Origin: Cystobasidiopsis lactophilus
Taxonomy: Eukaryota; Basidiomycota; Agaricostilbomycetes; Agaricostilbales; Chionosphaeraceae
DNA: 64,000 bases
Assembly: GCA_001599975.1 (NCBI GenBank)
Contig: BCIO01000003.1
Location: 3,706,762 to 3,770,761 of the forward strand
Direction of reading: 5' to 3'
How positions within the stretch are numbered: the first letter of the stretch is position 1; each line of letters starts with the position of its first letter. Both the position numbers and the translations under genes were made by a program. Shown here in pieces: positions 44,925 through 57,880 of this stretch. A model generated the notes under the pieces. That model had not been told where the DNA came from and searched no databases. It saw nothing but the letters and a program-made list of their open reading frames with translations.

Positions 44925-47900
44925 TCAGACCGTCTCGTTATGGGCGGCGTGAGGCTTCTCTGGAGTACCAGTGCCGCTGGACAGTCTGGCGTCTTCCTCC
45001 CGCATGCGCTGAAGGTCCTTGTAGCCCCAAGGTGTGAACCTGTCCCAAGCGGGTTTCAGCCAACCTTGCAGAGAAGGCGGGCAAGGGGAGCACTCACCTG
45101 CCCATACGAGATGGCACGGCCTCGGTCATGCGTTGAGCCTTAATGGGGTGCATTGCGCCAGTGACGACGATTCCAGCGACCAGGAAGGCCAGCGCTGCGC
45201 AGGAGGCTCTCAGTCTCAGCCGCAAGGCCCGCATCAAATCTGTGACATACTGATGTAGAAGATGGCCTTAAGAGCATAATCTGTATACCAGAAGAGTGAG
45301 CCAGAACCCGCAAGAGAAGAGTCAGCTTGAGCACTCACGGACACCGTTCAGGTAAGCCTCAGAGCCAGCTCCGATGATGGCAGGGGTGATTCCCGGGATA
45401 GCTTGCAGACCAGCCACATTGCCGGTGGTGAGAGCACCGAGGAAGGCCGGGATCTGCGTCGGATCCAAGCCCGCGCCCGCGACGGCTGGGACCACGTTGT
45501 TCGTGATGGCGTGGGTCAAGCGTTGACCGTAGACGGTGAAGTACCTGTCGAGCTTATTGAGTCCGGATGAATGAGTAGCTGAAGCGCAAGGCTTACACGG
45601 CAATAGCCAGGGAGCCAGCCACGGCGCGCGTAGTGTTGCCGAGGCCAATCTGCCAAATCGTATTGGGACGGTCGAGACGAATGAAAGTGAACGATTTACA
45701 CCGATTCCCAGGTTCTCATGGGTGACCGCGTCTGGTGTGTGGCCAGCCCGTCAGCATTTGGAAGAAGTGGCAGTCAAGGCCCAAGTCATTGCGAACTCAC
45801 ATTGAGTTACAACCTGCAAGCGCACGACGTCAGCCCATGTCTAGTCATAAGATCAACACCGAGACGCACCAATCCCATGCCAGAAGTGATGCCGCTGCAG
45901 ATGCCTATCAGGAGGGACAACCCCAACCAAAGGGAGACAGAGTCGTGAGGGCCGATGGTGCTGCAAGCTGCACACGCAACGACTCCAATGAGCCATCCAA
46001 TAGCGAGGAGCGGGCGGTAGGAACCCTTGAGGAAGGAGACGGAGGCGCTGCCTGGCGCCGTCGAGACCAAATAGCCCAAAGCGTACACGAGCTGGAGGAC
46101 GCCGTTTCGAAGAGGGCCTGCGCCGTAGTAGGCACCAAGCATGATGGGCAGGAAGGACGGCAAGGCGAACAGAAGGAAGCCGCTCAAGAATGTTTGAATC
46201 AAGGCGAATGCTGCAAAAAGAGAAGGTGAGTTTCGACTTGAGAGCACGGCTTTGCACGGCACGTACGATAGTTGTAGAACAGGAAAAGCGATCTGGTGAT
46301 CATGGGGTTCTTCGCAAAGTAGCCTGTGCATCAACGCTCACTTTGAGCTGGAGCAAAGCGGAAGCCGAGACATAGCTTACACCAAGCCGGCAGGAAGATA
46401 ATCAAGGTAGCAAATCCTGCTGTCAGGCATCCAATGACAACCGAGTCGCTCCACTGGTGTGAGAGAATTGTTGAGCCCACGTCCCGTGGCAGAATGCGGG
46501 AACGTACGCCTGAGGATCCGGGGTTGTTGACCCAAGTGAAACCGACCAAGGTCAGTACAGCACCGGCTGATATAGCTCGTGAGAAGGGTTCCAGGCGATA
46601 TCGAGAGCAGACTCACCAGCCAATAGCAGAACGCCGATCCAGTCGAGGCCGAGCATAGTCGAGATAAAGCTCCTGTTGTCCTTTCGCACGAAGTTCGGGT
46701 GAAAGCAGAACATGCCAAGAAACATGATGATGTCCATGGACTAACCCCCAGAGGTCATCAGGGAAGTAAAGCAGCAAGGGAGAGGGGAGGACTCACGCCG
46801 ACGACATAGAAGCAACTTCGCCAGCCACTGTCCCGGTGTTGCTGAAAACGCTCATTCGTGGGCGGAAGAATGGTACGAACGGAGCAGTTTTGGCTGTTAG
46901 AACGCCTCCAACGATGATTGTGGTCGCCACAGCACAAGAACCGCCAATGCTGTCACAGAGGGTGAGCGGCCATCGCCAAACAGAAAGCATCGACTTACTC
47001 AAGTATGCCCAAGAAATAGGCTCTTGTACGGACTGGCACGACGTCGGAGATAGTGACCGTCACGACGGCGAAGTTCGCGTGTCCCATGCCGACGAAAACT
47101 TGACAGGGAACAAGTCAGCTCTAGTGGTGGGCGGTGTCTGGCTCGGGATAACATACCCAGACCAACGATCATTTGAGGAACCCCGTGTGCGGTGGCGGCG
47201 ATCATGCAGCCAATGAAGGCCACAACTGGTTAGCTTGTGAGCGATCGGTTAGGAAAGGGCGAGGCAAACAGATGCCTCACTAGTGCCAAACATAATAACT
47301 GGCTTGCGTCCGATCTCTGCAACAGCATGCTTCGTAAGCAAGGCGACATCGGGAAGGTAAGGGTCCGAGTGAGAAGGAAGACGCACTGTCGCTGACGAAG
47401 AACTGGGCCGTGGCCAGGGCCTGAGCTTCAGGTCCAGATTCTGCAGAGGCTAGCACTCACTGCAGTGGGGTAGGTAGCAGCAGCGGCCACCAGCGGCGTG
47501 GAGCCTGCATTCGATCTTTAGACGATCTCAATGGAAGTGAGCCTGCATACGCACCGAACCAACTAGCGTATGCAGGGGCTAGATCAGCAGCAATGAACGC
47601 GGCTTGACCAGTCAAAAGGGCGATATTGTACTATTGGTGTGGTAGCGCGTCAGCTTGGCGTGCTGGAAAGGGTCAAAAGAGCCACCGACCTGATTGGCAA
47701 GCATTCCGTAGGCGAGCTATTGGACATTGAACCAGTAGTCTACAGTGTTTGAGTGGAACAAGGACCTACAAAGACAGCGACACAGTATTGCGACCAAGCT
47801 GCCAAGAGCTCAACGCCACCTCCTCGTCGGTTGGCAGGGGACATCGGTACTCACTTGGCGCCTCCCCTTCTCCCTTGCCTGTATGGATAGAGATTATGGA

Positions 47901-48045
47901 ACCATTCTGTGGCGATTCTTTTGAAAAACTGACCTCCGTACTGGACTTCAGGACGGTGCACGGTGTTGTCGTAGATCCCCTCGACCAGGCCAGAGTGGTG
48001 CTCATGATGAGCCGTTTGCGAATTATCGATCTTCTCCTGCGACAT
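44925..48045 (-). CDS. MFS transporter, TRI12 type
   Basis: Many exons. Start MSQEKIDNSQTAHHEHHSGL at 48045; small exons then give GKGEGEAPTWSQYCVAVF. Middle parts include FLLFALPSFLPIMLGAYYGA, GSYRPLLAIGWLIGVVACAA and LSLLIGICSGITSGMGL. Then GLGNTTRAVAGSLAIAVYFT and VYGQRLTHAITNNVVP, GLDPTQIPAFLGALTTGNVA and PAIIGAGSEAYLNGVHYALK, which together are typical of the TRI12/siderophore-exporter branch of 14-span MFS carriers. The C-terminus is GYKDLQRMREEDARLSSGTG and ends HNETV. It would export a small hydrophobic molecule or siderophore across the plasma membrane. I see no biosynthetic cluster beside it. Confidence 0.75.
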
Positions 48046-49144
48046 GGCTGCAAACAGGACACGCGGTGGCGAGTTCAAGAGAAACACTTTGCTTCAAGGC
48101 GGGATCGACCAAGCCAACATAGCCAGACTCCCGTCGGCCGGCCCAAAACTGTGGAGGTCCACGACATACGGAGGCCGTAGCACGAGCACACTTTGCGGGG
48201 TCTGCCCTTAAAGATGCAAACGGGAGCATAAAAAACTAGCCGAGACCGGGTACTTGGCATTGCCACTGGGACCGACGCGGGATCATACAGGGCTGGAAAT
48301 GCTGAGAGCAGGTCATTCTGTGGTCGACGTGTATTTTAGAAACGAGATCAAGACCCGCAAAGGGCGCAGAGGATGAGAAGCAAAGGGGAGAGCTGCAGAC
48401 AGCTGAGAGGAGCATCGCGGCGTCCGAGGCACAGGAAGCGGTACGTATTGGGACGGCACTCCATGGCCCGTTTTCAATCTCGAGCATGGTTTTGGTGGCA
48501 GACAGACACATGGAAGCTGCACCGACGGCAGCAGACGCGCAGGCAGAGCACTCAGCGCGTGAAGTTTTTGAGCGAGCATCTTGGAATGAAGGCGAGGGGA
48601 TGGGCCCAGCCTTGGCAGGTGGCTGCGTACAGACCTAGCACTGATACTTTTAACATCATTCGTTGGTAAAGAGAAGAAAAGGGCGTGTTTCTATGCATGT
48701 CGCCAAACGCGAGCAACAAACCGGCAAGGGCAGGGAAGTGGCGAACATGCGAGTTCTGGCTTTGGTTTCTGTTCTTGAGCATTTTACAGCATCTGGGACT
48801 GCTCAGAAGGCTGCCGTGGATGGCTGCTGACTGCAAGCGAGCGATCATGGTGGCGTTTCGGCTTCGTTCAATGCATGAAATCTGGCAAAACGAGAAAAGA
48901 GGCGAACTTGATACAAAATGAAAGCTGTACATAGTCCATGATTATAGTCCATGAGCTGGTTCCGGAAGATCCATCGTGAGAAAGGAACGAGGCATGTCCT
49001 CGATCTGCGCAGTCGTACTTCTTGAGCGTTGACATTAGGGACTAGGGCGTTTCATGTCGCACGCCTGTAAGGAGTTCAAGTAAGAAACGATTACTTTAGG
49101 GGTAGGGCCGGGAAGAAGGCGAACCAAAAAAATATGCTGAAGCT
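48046..49144. other. Intergenic region, no gene seen
   Basis: Upstream flank of the TRI12-type gene and 3' flank of the first KRE6/SKN1 paralogue. Only antisense or isolated short frames are present. Confidence 0.4.
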
Positions 49145-51845
49145 TTAAGGTCCTGGCCTTGCTTCCGAGCACGATCCCGCTCGAGAGTTTCGGGGCCATG
49201 AGTATCCAGCTTGTTCCCAAGCTTTTAGTACGGAGAAAGTAAGCAAAAAAAGTCAGTGAAAACAAGGCGAAACAAACTGGTGTAGTTCGGATTGGTGTAC
49301 GCTGCAATGTGCTTCTGGATGTACTTGGTTGTCGGTCTGTTGTTGGAGTCACAGCCGATAGAAATGGAGCCTTTCGGTTGGTAGACGCTGTGTGCAAAAA
49401 CGAAGGAACTCAGAATCAGTTCGGCGTGAACTTGGTGGCGGATGGTGAACTGGGCGTACCGGACGTAGTCAATCCGAAATCTGATGGTCACATTGAGCCT
49501 ATTGAGTTTCAAAGATTTCTGTGGGAAGAGATTGTAGACTCACTTTGCTGGGAACTTGAGCCCGCCAAAGTTCGGGTTGCCTTGGAACCTGTTCTCCGAT
49601 TCTTAAGTTCTCGCGCCAATTTGTCGCTTTCGAAACGACGCTCACTTGCTTGAGATAAAGAGGTTCAAATTCTTATTGATAGCCCAAAGGATCAGGTGAA
49701 GCTCGAGGAGAAGAGGAACCGGAGAAGGACGTACGATCGACATCGGCTCCTCAGAAATGAGCCGCTGGCCAACTTGGGATCCTCCATCGCCTGTATCCGG
49801 TCGGAACGCTCTGCCTTTGAGGGTCCAAGTAGGCTCGCCTCGGGCCCACCAGGTGATGTAGCCGTCGTCGCCACCTGACTGATACTCGTAGCCTAATGTT
49901 TGGTAACCGGCGCCGTCGTCTGTCAGACGAGCACCAAAGGCCATTCATCAAGGACAATAAAAGGTGACGATGGAAGAACAAAACTGACAAGAAGTGGCGT
50001 CCAGCTTCGTCACACCAGAGGCAGATTCTTGGGTGATGCTGCCCTTCCATTCGCTGAACGTGCGAGTCATCAGCTCAGCTATGCAAGACAACTAGAAACA
50101 CTGGCAAAAGACGTACTTCAATGTCGTCTCGGGATTGAGCTGGTCCCAACCGACGCCCGTCGAATTGTCCCATGCGTACGCGGCATCGAATGGTGCCTAG
50201 AACATCAGAAGCAAAGCCGCATAAGTAGACGCATAAGTTCATCAAACACGATGAACTAACGATTTGAAGCGACTGGGAAGCAGTGCCGTAACTGGTCGAG
50301 CCTCCAAAACCGAGCTGGGCTTCGATGATGTCGATCTCTGGGCCACCTCTTCCTGTGCCAGTACTTGGGCCAGGGTGCTCATCACCATGACAAGTGCAGG
50401 CACTCAAACGCTGGCCAGGCAGGTAAGACAGCTCGCCGCCGTAGTCGTGCGACCCTGAATGACGGGCGGCCTCCGGAGTAGCATTGTCCGTGTTGGTCTG
50501 GTTGGCCTGGGTACCAACATCGCAGGAGTCGTAAGAATAGGGCCAGACACCGTCGTTTGTGGCGCCGAAGCCAGCTCGCGCGAGGTTTCCAAGAGTCCAA
50601 ACACCCGGCCAAAACCCAATGACTTTTGCGTCCCCGGGCAGCGAGATGTTGACTTCGATGTAGGCGTTCTTGGAAAAGCAAAACTTGTTCCACGATTGGA
50701 GCATCCCTGACTTGAAAGAGAAGCCATGGATCGGCTCCTCGGTCATCGTGATCACCAAAACGCCATCCTCGGTGGTAATGGCGTCTGGGTCGGTCCACTC
50801 GTAGTTGACGGTAGCCCAGTAGTTGAGATCCGTGGCTTCCCAGTATGGGTCATCGCCAGGCCAAAAAGTCCGACCATCCTGGTTGAATTCGTCAGAGAAG
50901 ACTAAAACGTAGTCCTTCCCATCGTGGCCGGTGAACGTCTTGGCGCTGTTTGGAGTGTCGGCATCAATGAGATGGGGCATGCCAGTGATCTCGGGGACTT
51001 GGCCTGAAGCGTTGATGCCGCCAATGTTCCAACCCATTAACTCCGGCGGCCTTTTTCGTGTTTGCGCGATGACTGGTCACCCTTGAATCAGATTCTGATT
51101 AACTGCACAATTTGAATGATGATCGCCTCCCACGCGGCCGCAACTCGGGCAGACAACAGCGGCTGTTGAGGAGACGAGCCCATCAACATTGAAACTCACA
51201 AGTAGCAATGGGCCAGAACGCAAAGATGCCGACGATTCCACCCACCACAACAAAGATACCGAGCGCGTTGGCCAAGCCTCGGACCGAAAAGAGGCGGAAA
51301 GTAGAGGCCGAGGCTGGCATCGTGCCTCCCCGATCCAGCACGGGGAAGACGCCGGGCGGTGGCGTTCGCCCTTTGTACTCCTCGGGCTCCGGGTTGTGCA
51401 AGTAGTCGTCCGCCTCTTCATTCTTCTCGTCCCACAACAGAGCGCTTGTTGTGGCCGCCCGCACCATTTCGGCCTGGGTGAAAGAGGCCATGGACTGCCT
51501 GCTGCCCGGAGATCCCGCATAGCCAAGGAATGCCTGAGGGCTGTAAGCCGCCTCTAGGTCTTCTGTGGTGGAGTCCTCTCCTTGGGAAACATAGCTGACT
51601 GGGGACGGTCGCGGAGGGATCGAGCTGTAGCGGGAGTAGGCCTGCCCTGTCTGTGGGCCTGAATACCCAAGTGTCTCTGGTGTGAGGTCGTCAACGTTGT
51701 CAGACGCCCTTGCTGGGTGGCTATTGAAGGCATAGAGGCCAGAGCTCGACGACGTTGAATCGGGGCGAGCACAATGCGGGCGGGGCGGGTCTGCCAGCGC
51801 CGTGGTCTCGAAAGCTGGGCTTGTTGGCGACGGTGTGGCCTCCAT
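49145..51845 (-). CDS. KRE6/SKN1-family beta-glucan synthesis protein, copy a
   Basis: Type II membrane protein of the secretory pathway needed for wall beta-1,6-glucan. Start MEATPSPTSPAFETTALADP, a Ser/Pro-rich cytosolic part (DNVDDLTPETLGYSGPQTGQ...), EEYKGRTPPPGVFPVLDRGG, then one membrane span (ALGIFVVVGGIVGIFAFW). The lumenal part is a GH16-like domain: GKDYVLVFSDEFNQDGRTFW, AYIEVNISLPGDAKVIGFWP, and the catalytic-type motif GGPEIDIIEAQ with both acids kept. Later GDDGYITWWARGEPTWTLKG and VYQPKGSISIGCDSNNRP; the last exon adds TWEQAGYSWPRNS and ends at 49145. Sequence and exon plan are very close to the copy at 54483-57310. Confidence 0.9.
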
Positions 51846-52794
51846 CAGTGCTGGTGGTACCTGAAGTGCTGTCGTCGCATATCGAACTTGGTCGACAAAA
51901 GCGGAGAGAGGGCGCCCGCCTCCATCGCCTTCTGAACTCTGTATGTAATCGGCACGCCGACCAACCTGTGGCCCTTGTGCCAGGTCGCCGTCTTTGTGGC
52001 GACATGTGGCTTAAGAGGGCGTGCTCTCGTGGGAAGCCCCAAATCAGGGCGTCAGAGGCTCATTAGCGACAGCTCAGTCAGTGGTCAGAATCATGAAATT
52101 GCTTTGCCCCTTTTCGGGCCTCAGCCTCGATGCAAGCCACAATCGATCACTGATTCACAAAAAGATCTACTCCTCAATAGGAGATAAAGCTGTAAGATGG
52201 ACCCGGACATCGAATGTCTGAACGGATTGGACGGATGGTGGCAAACTAAAAATGTCGGCGACTTCACTTGGAGAGGGACCGTGACTTGTGACTTTTGCTT
52301 GACTTTCTGGAGTGTGTTCGATTGCTGAGATGGGTCTCAACGCTTGAGAAAGCCGGGCGTAGCTTGCGGTCTTGTCGGTGCGAGAGATTGATCAGTCACA
52401 GTGGCATGCGCGGGACGTTACATGCGCGGTCAGCCTTCCTCGTTAGCCACCCAATCGCCCCCTTACGAAGACGAAACATTAGGCATAAGTATTACGAGGG
52501 CTTTGGCACCGAATCGTCGAGCCATGACTCCCGAAAATGGGTCCGGCCCAGCTGCATCCTGACCTCCCCAGAAGCGATGGTGCCTCTTGCCGTGCAGCTT
52601 TGCGGAGGTCGACTATCAAGCCTCTTCATAAAGGTAGTATGAGTGCCAATGTCTTGCAGCTCGCCATGCTGACCTACTTTGCGCCGCCTCCAAGCCAGAT
52701 CGAATCGAAATCCAATCAGGCGTGGCGCCATCCGCCACTTCTTGCTGCCGTATTTAACCAGCGCATTTGAACTCTCTTCCACTACCAGAGTACG
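51846..52794. promoter_or_regulatory. Divergent promoter between KRE6/SKN1 copy a and the PL14-like gene
   Basis: 949 bp without a supported gene. TATTTAA at 52751-52757 lies about 40 bp before the PL14-like ATG and is a candidate TATA box. Confidence 0.4.
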
Positions 52795-54197
52795 ATGCTC
52801 GACCTCATTTTGTTAGCACTGGCTGCTCAGGCTGCTCCCATCTCTTCTCCCACTGCCTCGCTTGATCCCGCTTCGACTCTGGCATCGGCCACACCGATGT
52901 CGACCGCTTTCCTACCAAACTTCAGTCAAGTAGTACACCTCGGTCTAGTGTCGTTTGCGAGTGCTAGTGCGTCGGCCTCGGCATCTCCAACTACTCTCCA
53001 GCTGGTCATGCTCAGCAGCGGCACGACCATGCCTAGCGGTTTGTCCGTCTTGCCAAGTCGATCCACCCAGCATTCCTCGTTCCCAACAACCTATGCGTCT
53101 GCTTCCACTTCCTTTCAAGCAAAAGGTTTCTTGGCCACCCCCACGCCCGCCCCCCGATGGAGCCAACCGTCCAAGTACGGCAACATCACCTCGGCCCTAT
53201 CCGTTTCAAAATGGGGCTGGGGCAATCGTGATGCCGCTGTCGTTTCCTCCATTCCCGTCAAAGAGGTGATCAACGCCACCGCGCCCCAACCTGAAGAGAG
53301 CCTTTTGCGGGCCTTCTTCCCCAAAGGCTCGATCAACCCTTCTTCCAAGCTGCAAGGAGGTCTGGGCTTCTACTCCACTCCATGTAGGCGCTTGTGTTCT
53401 CTCTCAAGTGTCTAACCCTTCACTAACGATGAGGAATACAGTGGATCTGTCAAAGAGCGAAAACGTCACAATGTCCTACTCGGTCTTCTTTCCCAAATCG
53501 TTCGAATTCAACCTTGGTGGCAAGCTTCCTGGCTTGTTTGGGGGGCATGGAGCATGCTCGGGCGGAAATGACGCCGCATCTTGCTTTTCCACCAGGTGCG
53601 CTCGTTCCTGATGCACCTCGCCTGACAAAAGCTGACCGATGTTTTAGGCTGATGTTCCGACAAAATGGAACGGGCGAGCTTTACCTATACGCGCCGGTTG
53701 GAAAGCAACCCGAGTCGGTCTGCAACTTGCCACCCAAGTCGACCTGCGATCCTTCTTTTGGCGCTTCACTCGGCCGCGGCGCTTGGACTTTTGCTCGCGG
53801 CGCCTGGACGGACGTTCGTCAAGACATCTGGCTCAACAAACCAGGCCAGGCAGATGGCGGATTCAACATTTGGATCAACGGCCAACTTGTGCTCTCCGCC
53901 AGCAACCTCTACATCCGAAATGCCCCCACTAAGAACATGGCCTTGGCCTCGCCAACCTTCGAGCAAGCCCAGCAAGCCATCAAGTCTGATGGGCTCTTGG
54001 CCGATCTCATTCAAGGCATCGTCGCTGCTCTGACCGCCAAGCCCTTCGCCACCAACCAACTGGCTGCCGACGAACCCGTAGGCTTCAAGGGAATGATGGT
54101 GCAGACCTTCTTCGGCGGCAACACGGAGAAGTACGCCTCGCCCAAGGACCAGTTCCTCTACTTCAAGGGCTTTTCGGTGGTCGACAACTCCCCGTGA
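52795..54197 (+). CDS. Secreted polysaccharide lyase, PL14-like
   Basis: Exons 52795..53383, 53442..53595 and 53648..54197 give 430 residues. Start MLDLILLALAAQAAPISSP, a signal peptide, then about 130 residues rich in Ser, Thr and Ala. The lyase domain begins TMSYSVFFPKSFEFNLGGKL and continues PGLFGGHGACSGGNDAASCF, RLMFRQNGTGELYLYAPV, SLGRGAWTFARGAWTDVRQD and MMVQTFFGGNTEKYASPKDQ, ending FKGFSVVDNSP. This series (GGKLPGL.GG, CSGG, F..R.MWR, G.GELYLY, LNxPG, TFFGG) is what I know from PL14 alginate/glucuronan lyases of basidiomycetes. Activity on acidic glycan of the fungus's own wall or of a host is possible. It sits between the two KRE6/SKN1 genes on the opposite strand. Confidence 0.8.
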
Positions 54198-54482
54198 TAC
54201 AGGGCGCTGTAGAGGGCTTCTGGGTTGTGCAATGATGTCGGGGAATTATATGGCAAGGATGGGGAGATCGTTTCTGGAATGAATACAAGATCGCGTCAAA
54301 GTTCGAACGGGAGATGAGAAAAGTGTCCGTTTTCGGCAGAGGCCACCAAAATGTGAGAAAGAGAAGGGAGGGAGAGCTTTGGAACAGCTAAAACCGAACA
54401 AAGTCCAATGCGTCTGGGGTGCCTTCCGCAGGCCATTCTAGTGAGTAAGAGAAAGGGCCCAGCCCTTGTGTCAGCGCCAACT

Positions 54483-57310
54483 CTACGGCCCAGCTCGTTT
54501 GGTGTCGCAGCTGCCTGCCGCGCGATTGTTACGCGGCCAGTCGAATCCAGCTTGTTTCCAGGCTGTTTGGGCAGAGAAAGTCAGCCGAAGGAGTAAGTGA
54601 TGACAAGGAGAAACACACTGGTGTAGTTCGGATTTGTGTATGCACCAATGTGGTCTTGTATGTACTGCGATGTCGGCCTGTTGTTGGAGTCGCAGCCGAT
54701 CGAGATGGAGCCTTTGGGTTGGTAGACACTGTGGAGCGTTCGACCTGCTTAGCCTTTTGCAGCCACCCGACCGAATTGGCGTCGACTCACCGAACGTAAT
54801 CGATCCGGAACCTAACAGCAGTAGTTCAGCACAGTGCTCCATGTGATATGAAGAAGAGGAAAGCCTCACTTTCCGGGGAAGACGAGCGCGCCGAAGTTCG
54901 GATTGCCTTGGAATTTTGAACTGTAGACCAATCCCCAAGTCAGGATAGCACGAATGAAGCGAACGCAGCACGGCACCTAATGAAGAGGTTGATGATCTAA
55001 TCAAAGCCCAGATGGTTAGCTGAGGGCGGGAGAGGAAGGAGAGGGAAGGGGAGACGCACGATCGACATCGGCTCCTCAGAAATGAGGCGCTGGCCAACTT
55101 GGGATCCACCATCGCCAGTGTCCGGTCGGAACGCGTTGCCCTTGAGGGTCCATGTCGGTGCGCCACGCGCCCACCAGGTGATGTAGCCGTCGTCGCCGCC
55201 TTCGTTGTACTCGTAGCCCACAGTTTGGTAGCCCGCGCCGTCGTCTGCGCACCATCGCAAGACAAGCTTAGAGATGATGGATGCTAACTCGAATAGAAAG
55301 GTGGGCCTACAGGAAACAGCGTCCAACTTGGTCACGGCGGAAGCGGATTCTTGGGTGATACTGCCCTTCCAGTCGCTGCGATTTTTGCACAAAAAGACTC
55401 AGATCTCGAAAAAAAGTGAACGAGGGCCAAAGGAAGAGTTCCGACGCACTTCAAAATTGTGTCGGTGTTGAGTTGCTCCCAACCGGTCGAGGTGTTGTCC
55501 CACGCGTACGCCGCGTCGAAAGGTGCCTGTTCAAAATGTTCTCCCTTAGTTCTTTGTCCGGCAGAAGAGAACGAAGGGACAGGGCCACGGACAATCTGGA
55601 GCGACTGGGACGCGGTGCCATAGCCGTGCCAATCGACCTGGGCCTCGATGATGTCGATTTCCGGCCCGCCTCGCCCAGTGTTGGTGTTCGGACCGGGGTG
55701 CTCGTCGCCGTGGCAGGTGCAAGCGGAGAGGCGCTGGCCAGGGAGGTACGATAGCTCTCCGCCATAGTCCTTCGAGCCCGAATGCCGTGCCGCGTCCGGG
55801 GTCGCATTGTCAGTGTTGGTCTGGTTGGCTTGGGTGCCGACGTCGCAAGAGTTGTAAGAGTAAGGCCAGACGCCGTCGTTGGTCGCACCGAAGCCGGCGC
55901 GGGCCAAGTTGCCGAGCGTCCACACACCCGGCCAGAAGCCGGACGCCTTGGCGTCGCCGGGCAAGGAAATGTTGACCTCAATGTAGGCGTTTTTAGAGAA
56001 GCAGAGCTTGTTCCAGGACTGGAGCATGCCGGATTTGAAGGACAGGCCGTGGATCGGCTCCTCGGTCATGGTGATGACCAGATTGCCGTCTTCGGTGGTG
56101 ATCGCGTCGGGGTCGGTCCACTCCATGTTGACAGTGGCCCAGTAGTTGAGATCGGTGGCTTCCCAGAACGGATCGTCGCCAGGCCAAAATGTTCTGCCGT
56201 CCTGGTTGAACTCGTCGGAGAAGACCAAGACGTAGTCCTTCCCATCGTGGCCGGTAAACGTCTTGGCAGTATCAGGGGTGTCAGAGTCAATCAGATTGGG
56301 CATGCCGTTGATCTCGGGGACCTGGCCGGAGGCGTTGATGCCGCCAATGTTCCAACCCATTAGTTGCTGCTTGTTGCGCATTTGCTCGACGTCTGCTCGC
56401 AATCAAGATCAGTATATCCTGTTGTCAAGATGCGCGCGTGTGCGGCCATCGCCTTGCCCCGAGTTGAAACTCGCAAGAGAAAAAAAAGGAGCGTCGATCA
56501 CAAAAAGCAGGCGAGGAGGCGATGGATGCACAGGCTAGCGCACAAAGGAGCGAACGCACAAGTAGCAATTGGCCAGAACGCAAAGATGCCCACGAGGCCG
56601 CCGAGAACGACGATGAGGCCGATGATGTTGGCGATGCCGCGAATGGAGAAGAGGCGGAAGGTGGAGGAGGACGCGGGCAGCTTGCCGCCTCTGTCCAACA
56701 CTGGGAACACGCCGGCCGGCGGCGTCCGTCCCTTGTACTCCTCTGGCTCTGGGTTGTGCAGGTAGTCGTCCGTCTCCTCGTTCTTCTCGTCCCACAGCAG
56801 AGCGTCCGTTGTGGCCGCGCGCACCATCTCGCCCTGAGTGAAGGATGCCATCGATTGCCGGCTGCCGGGCGACGCATCGTAACCCATAAACGCGCGCGGG
56901 GTGTAGCCGGCCTCGAGATCCTCGGTGGTGGATTCCTCGCCCTGAGAGGCATAGTTGGCCAGCGAGGCGCGTGAAGGGACGGAGCTGTACCGGGAGTACG
57001 CTTGGCCGGTCTGGGGCCCAGAATACCCCAGAATCTCTGGCGTGAGGTCGTCAAAAGTCCCAGAGGCGCGCGACTGACGCTGGTTCAGGGGGGTGAGGCC
57101 GGAGCCAGAGGAGCTCGAGTCGGCGCTCGCATACAGCGGCCGGGACTGGTGGCCCTGGCTGGAGGAACCACCCAGATCTGAGTGCTGCTCGTCGGAGAGG
57201 GTGAAGGAAGACCGCCTGTCCGGGGATGGGACGGCCCTGATGCCAGCAGCGCCCGCGAGCGGCGTCGTCTCGAGGGCTGGGGTTGTTGGCGATGTCGGGA
57301 TTGGCTCCAT
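54483..57310 (-). CDS. KRE6/SKN1-family beta-glucan synthesis protein, copy b
   Basis: Paralogue of the gene at 49145-51845. Start MEPIPTSPTTPALETTPLAG, Ser-rich cytosolic part with the same DDLTPEILGYSGPQTGQAYS and YKGRTPPAGVFPVLDRGG, membrane span near ANIIGLIVVLGGLVGIFAFW, and the GH16-like lumenal domain with GGPEIDIIEAQ. NIGGINASGQVPEINGMPNL and most later segments are nearly identical to copy a. The C-terminal exon TAWKQAGFDWPRNN is longer (ends CDTKRAGP) than in copy a. Compared with copy a, the segment before the membrane exit differs (ADVEQMRNKQQLMGWN). Role in beta-1,6-glucan assembly as for copy a. Both copies look intact. Confidence 0.9.
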
Positions 57311-57880
57311 CTTTTCAGCGCGCTACTCTGGCGTGTCGCTGTGGTCGATGGCGGGTCCCGAGAGGCGCAAGGGCGAGCCTCTGCTTTTTAATAATGCGCG
57401 GTCTGTTCGCTTCGACTGCGATCCGCTGGCTGGTGCTGCTGCTGTTGCTGTCCACGCTCTTGCCCTGGCGACAACAAAAGTAACAAGCAAGTAACAAGCT
57501 GCAAAGAGGTCCAAGCCAAATAACAAGGCGAGGTCGGTGCCAAAGAAGAGCAGCGCCCAGCCTGAGTGGGCCGACTTGCTTGGGGACCTCAAGTGCTGGT
57601 CATGCCCATTTGTTTTGGTTTTTGAGCAGGTCGCGTGACGCGTAGCAATCTCTGGGCTTATTATATTTGCAAAGGGACTGGCTAGAGGGGGAGCCAGACA
57701 ACAATGGAGGAGAGCCAGATGAAGTGCGAATGGCATTGCCGAGCAAGACGCGCTCGAGCCTTTGCCGATCAATCGAGCCATTGGTCTTGAGGGTTGGCGC
57801 TTGCTTGATATCATGATGAACAACTGTGAACAAGGTGCTGATATTGTTGATAACAAGAGGTGGCAAGGGGCGAACGACGG
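57311..57880. other. Intergenic region, no gene seen
   Basis: Upstream flank of KRE6/SKN1 copy b and 3' flank of the ETF-QO gene. Minus-strand frames here are short and lack support. Confidence 0.4.

Noticed and set aside
48236-48932. Minus-strand frames upstream of the TRI12-type gene
   Set aside because: Short overlapping frames without homology; best explained as chance in promoter sequence.
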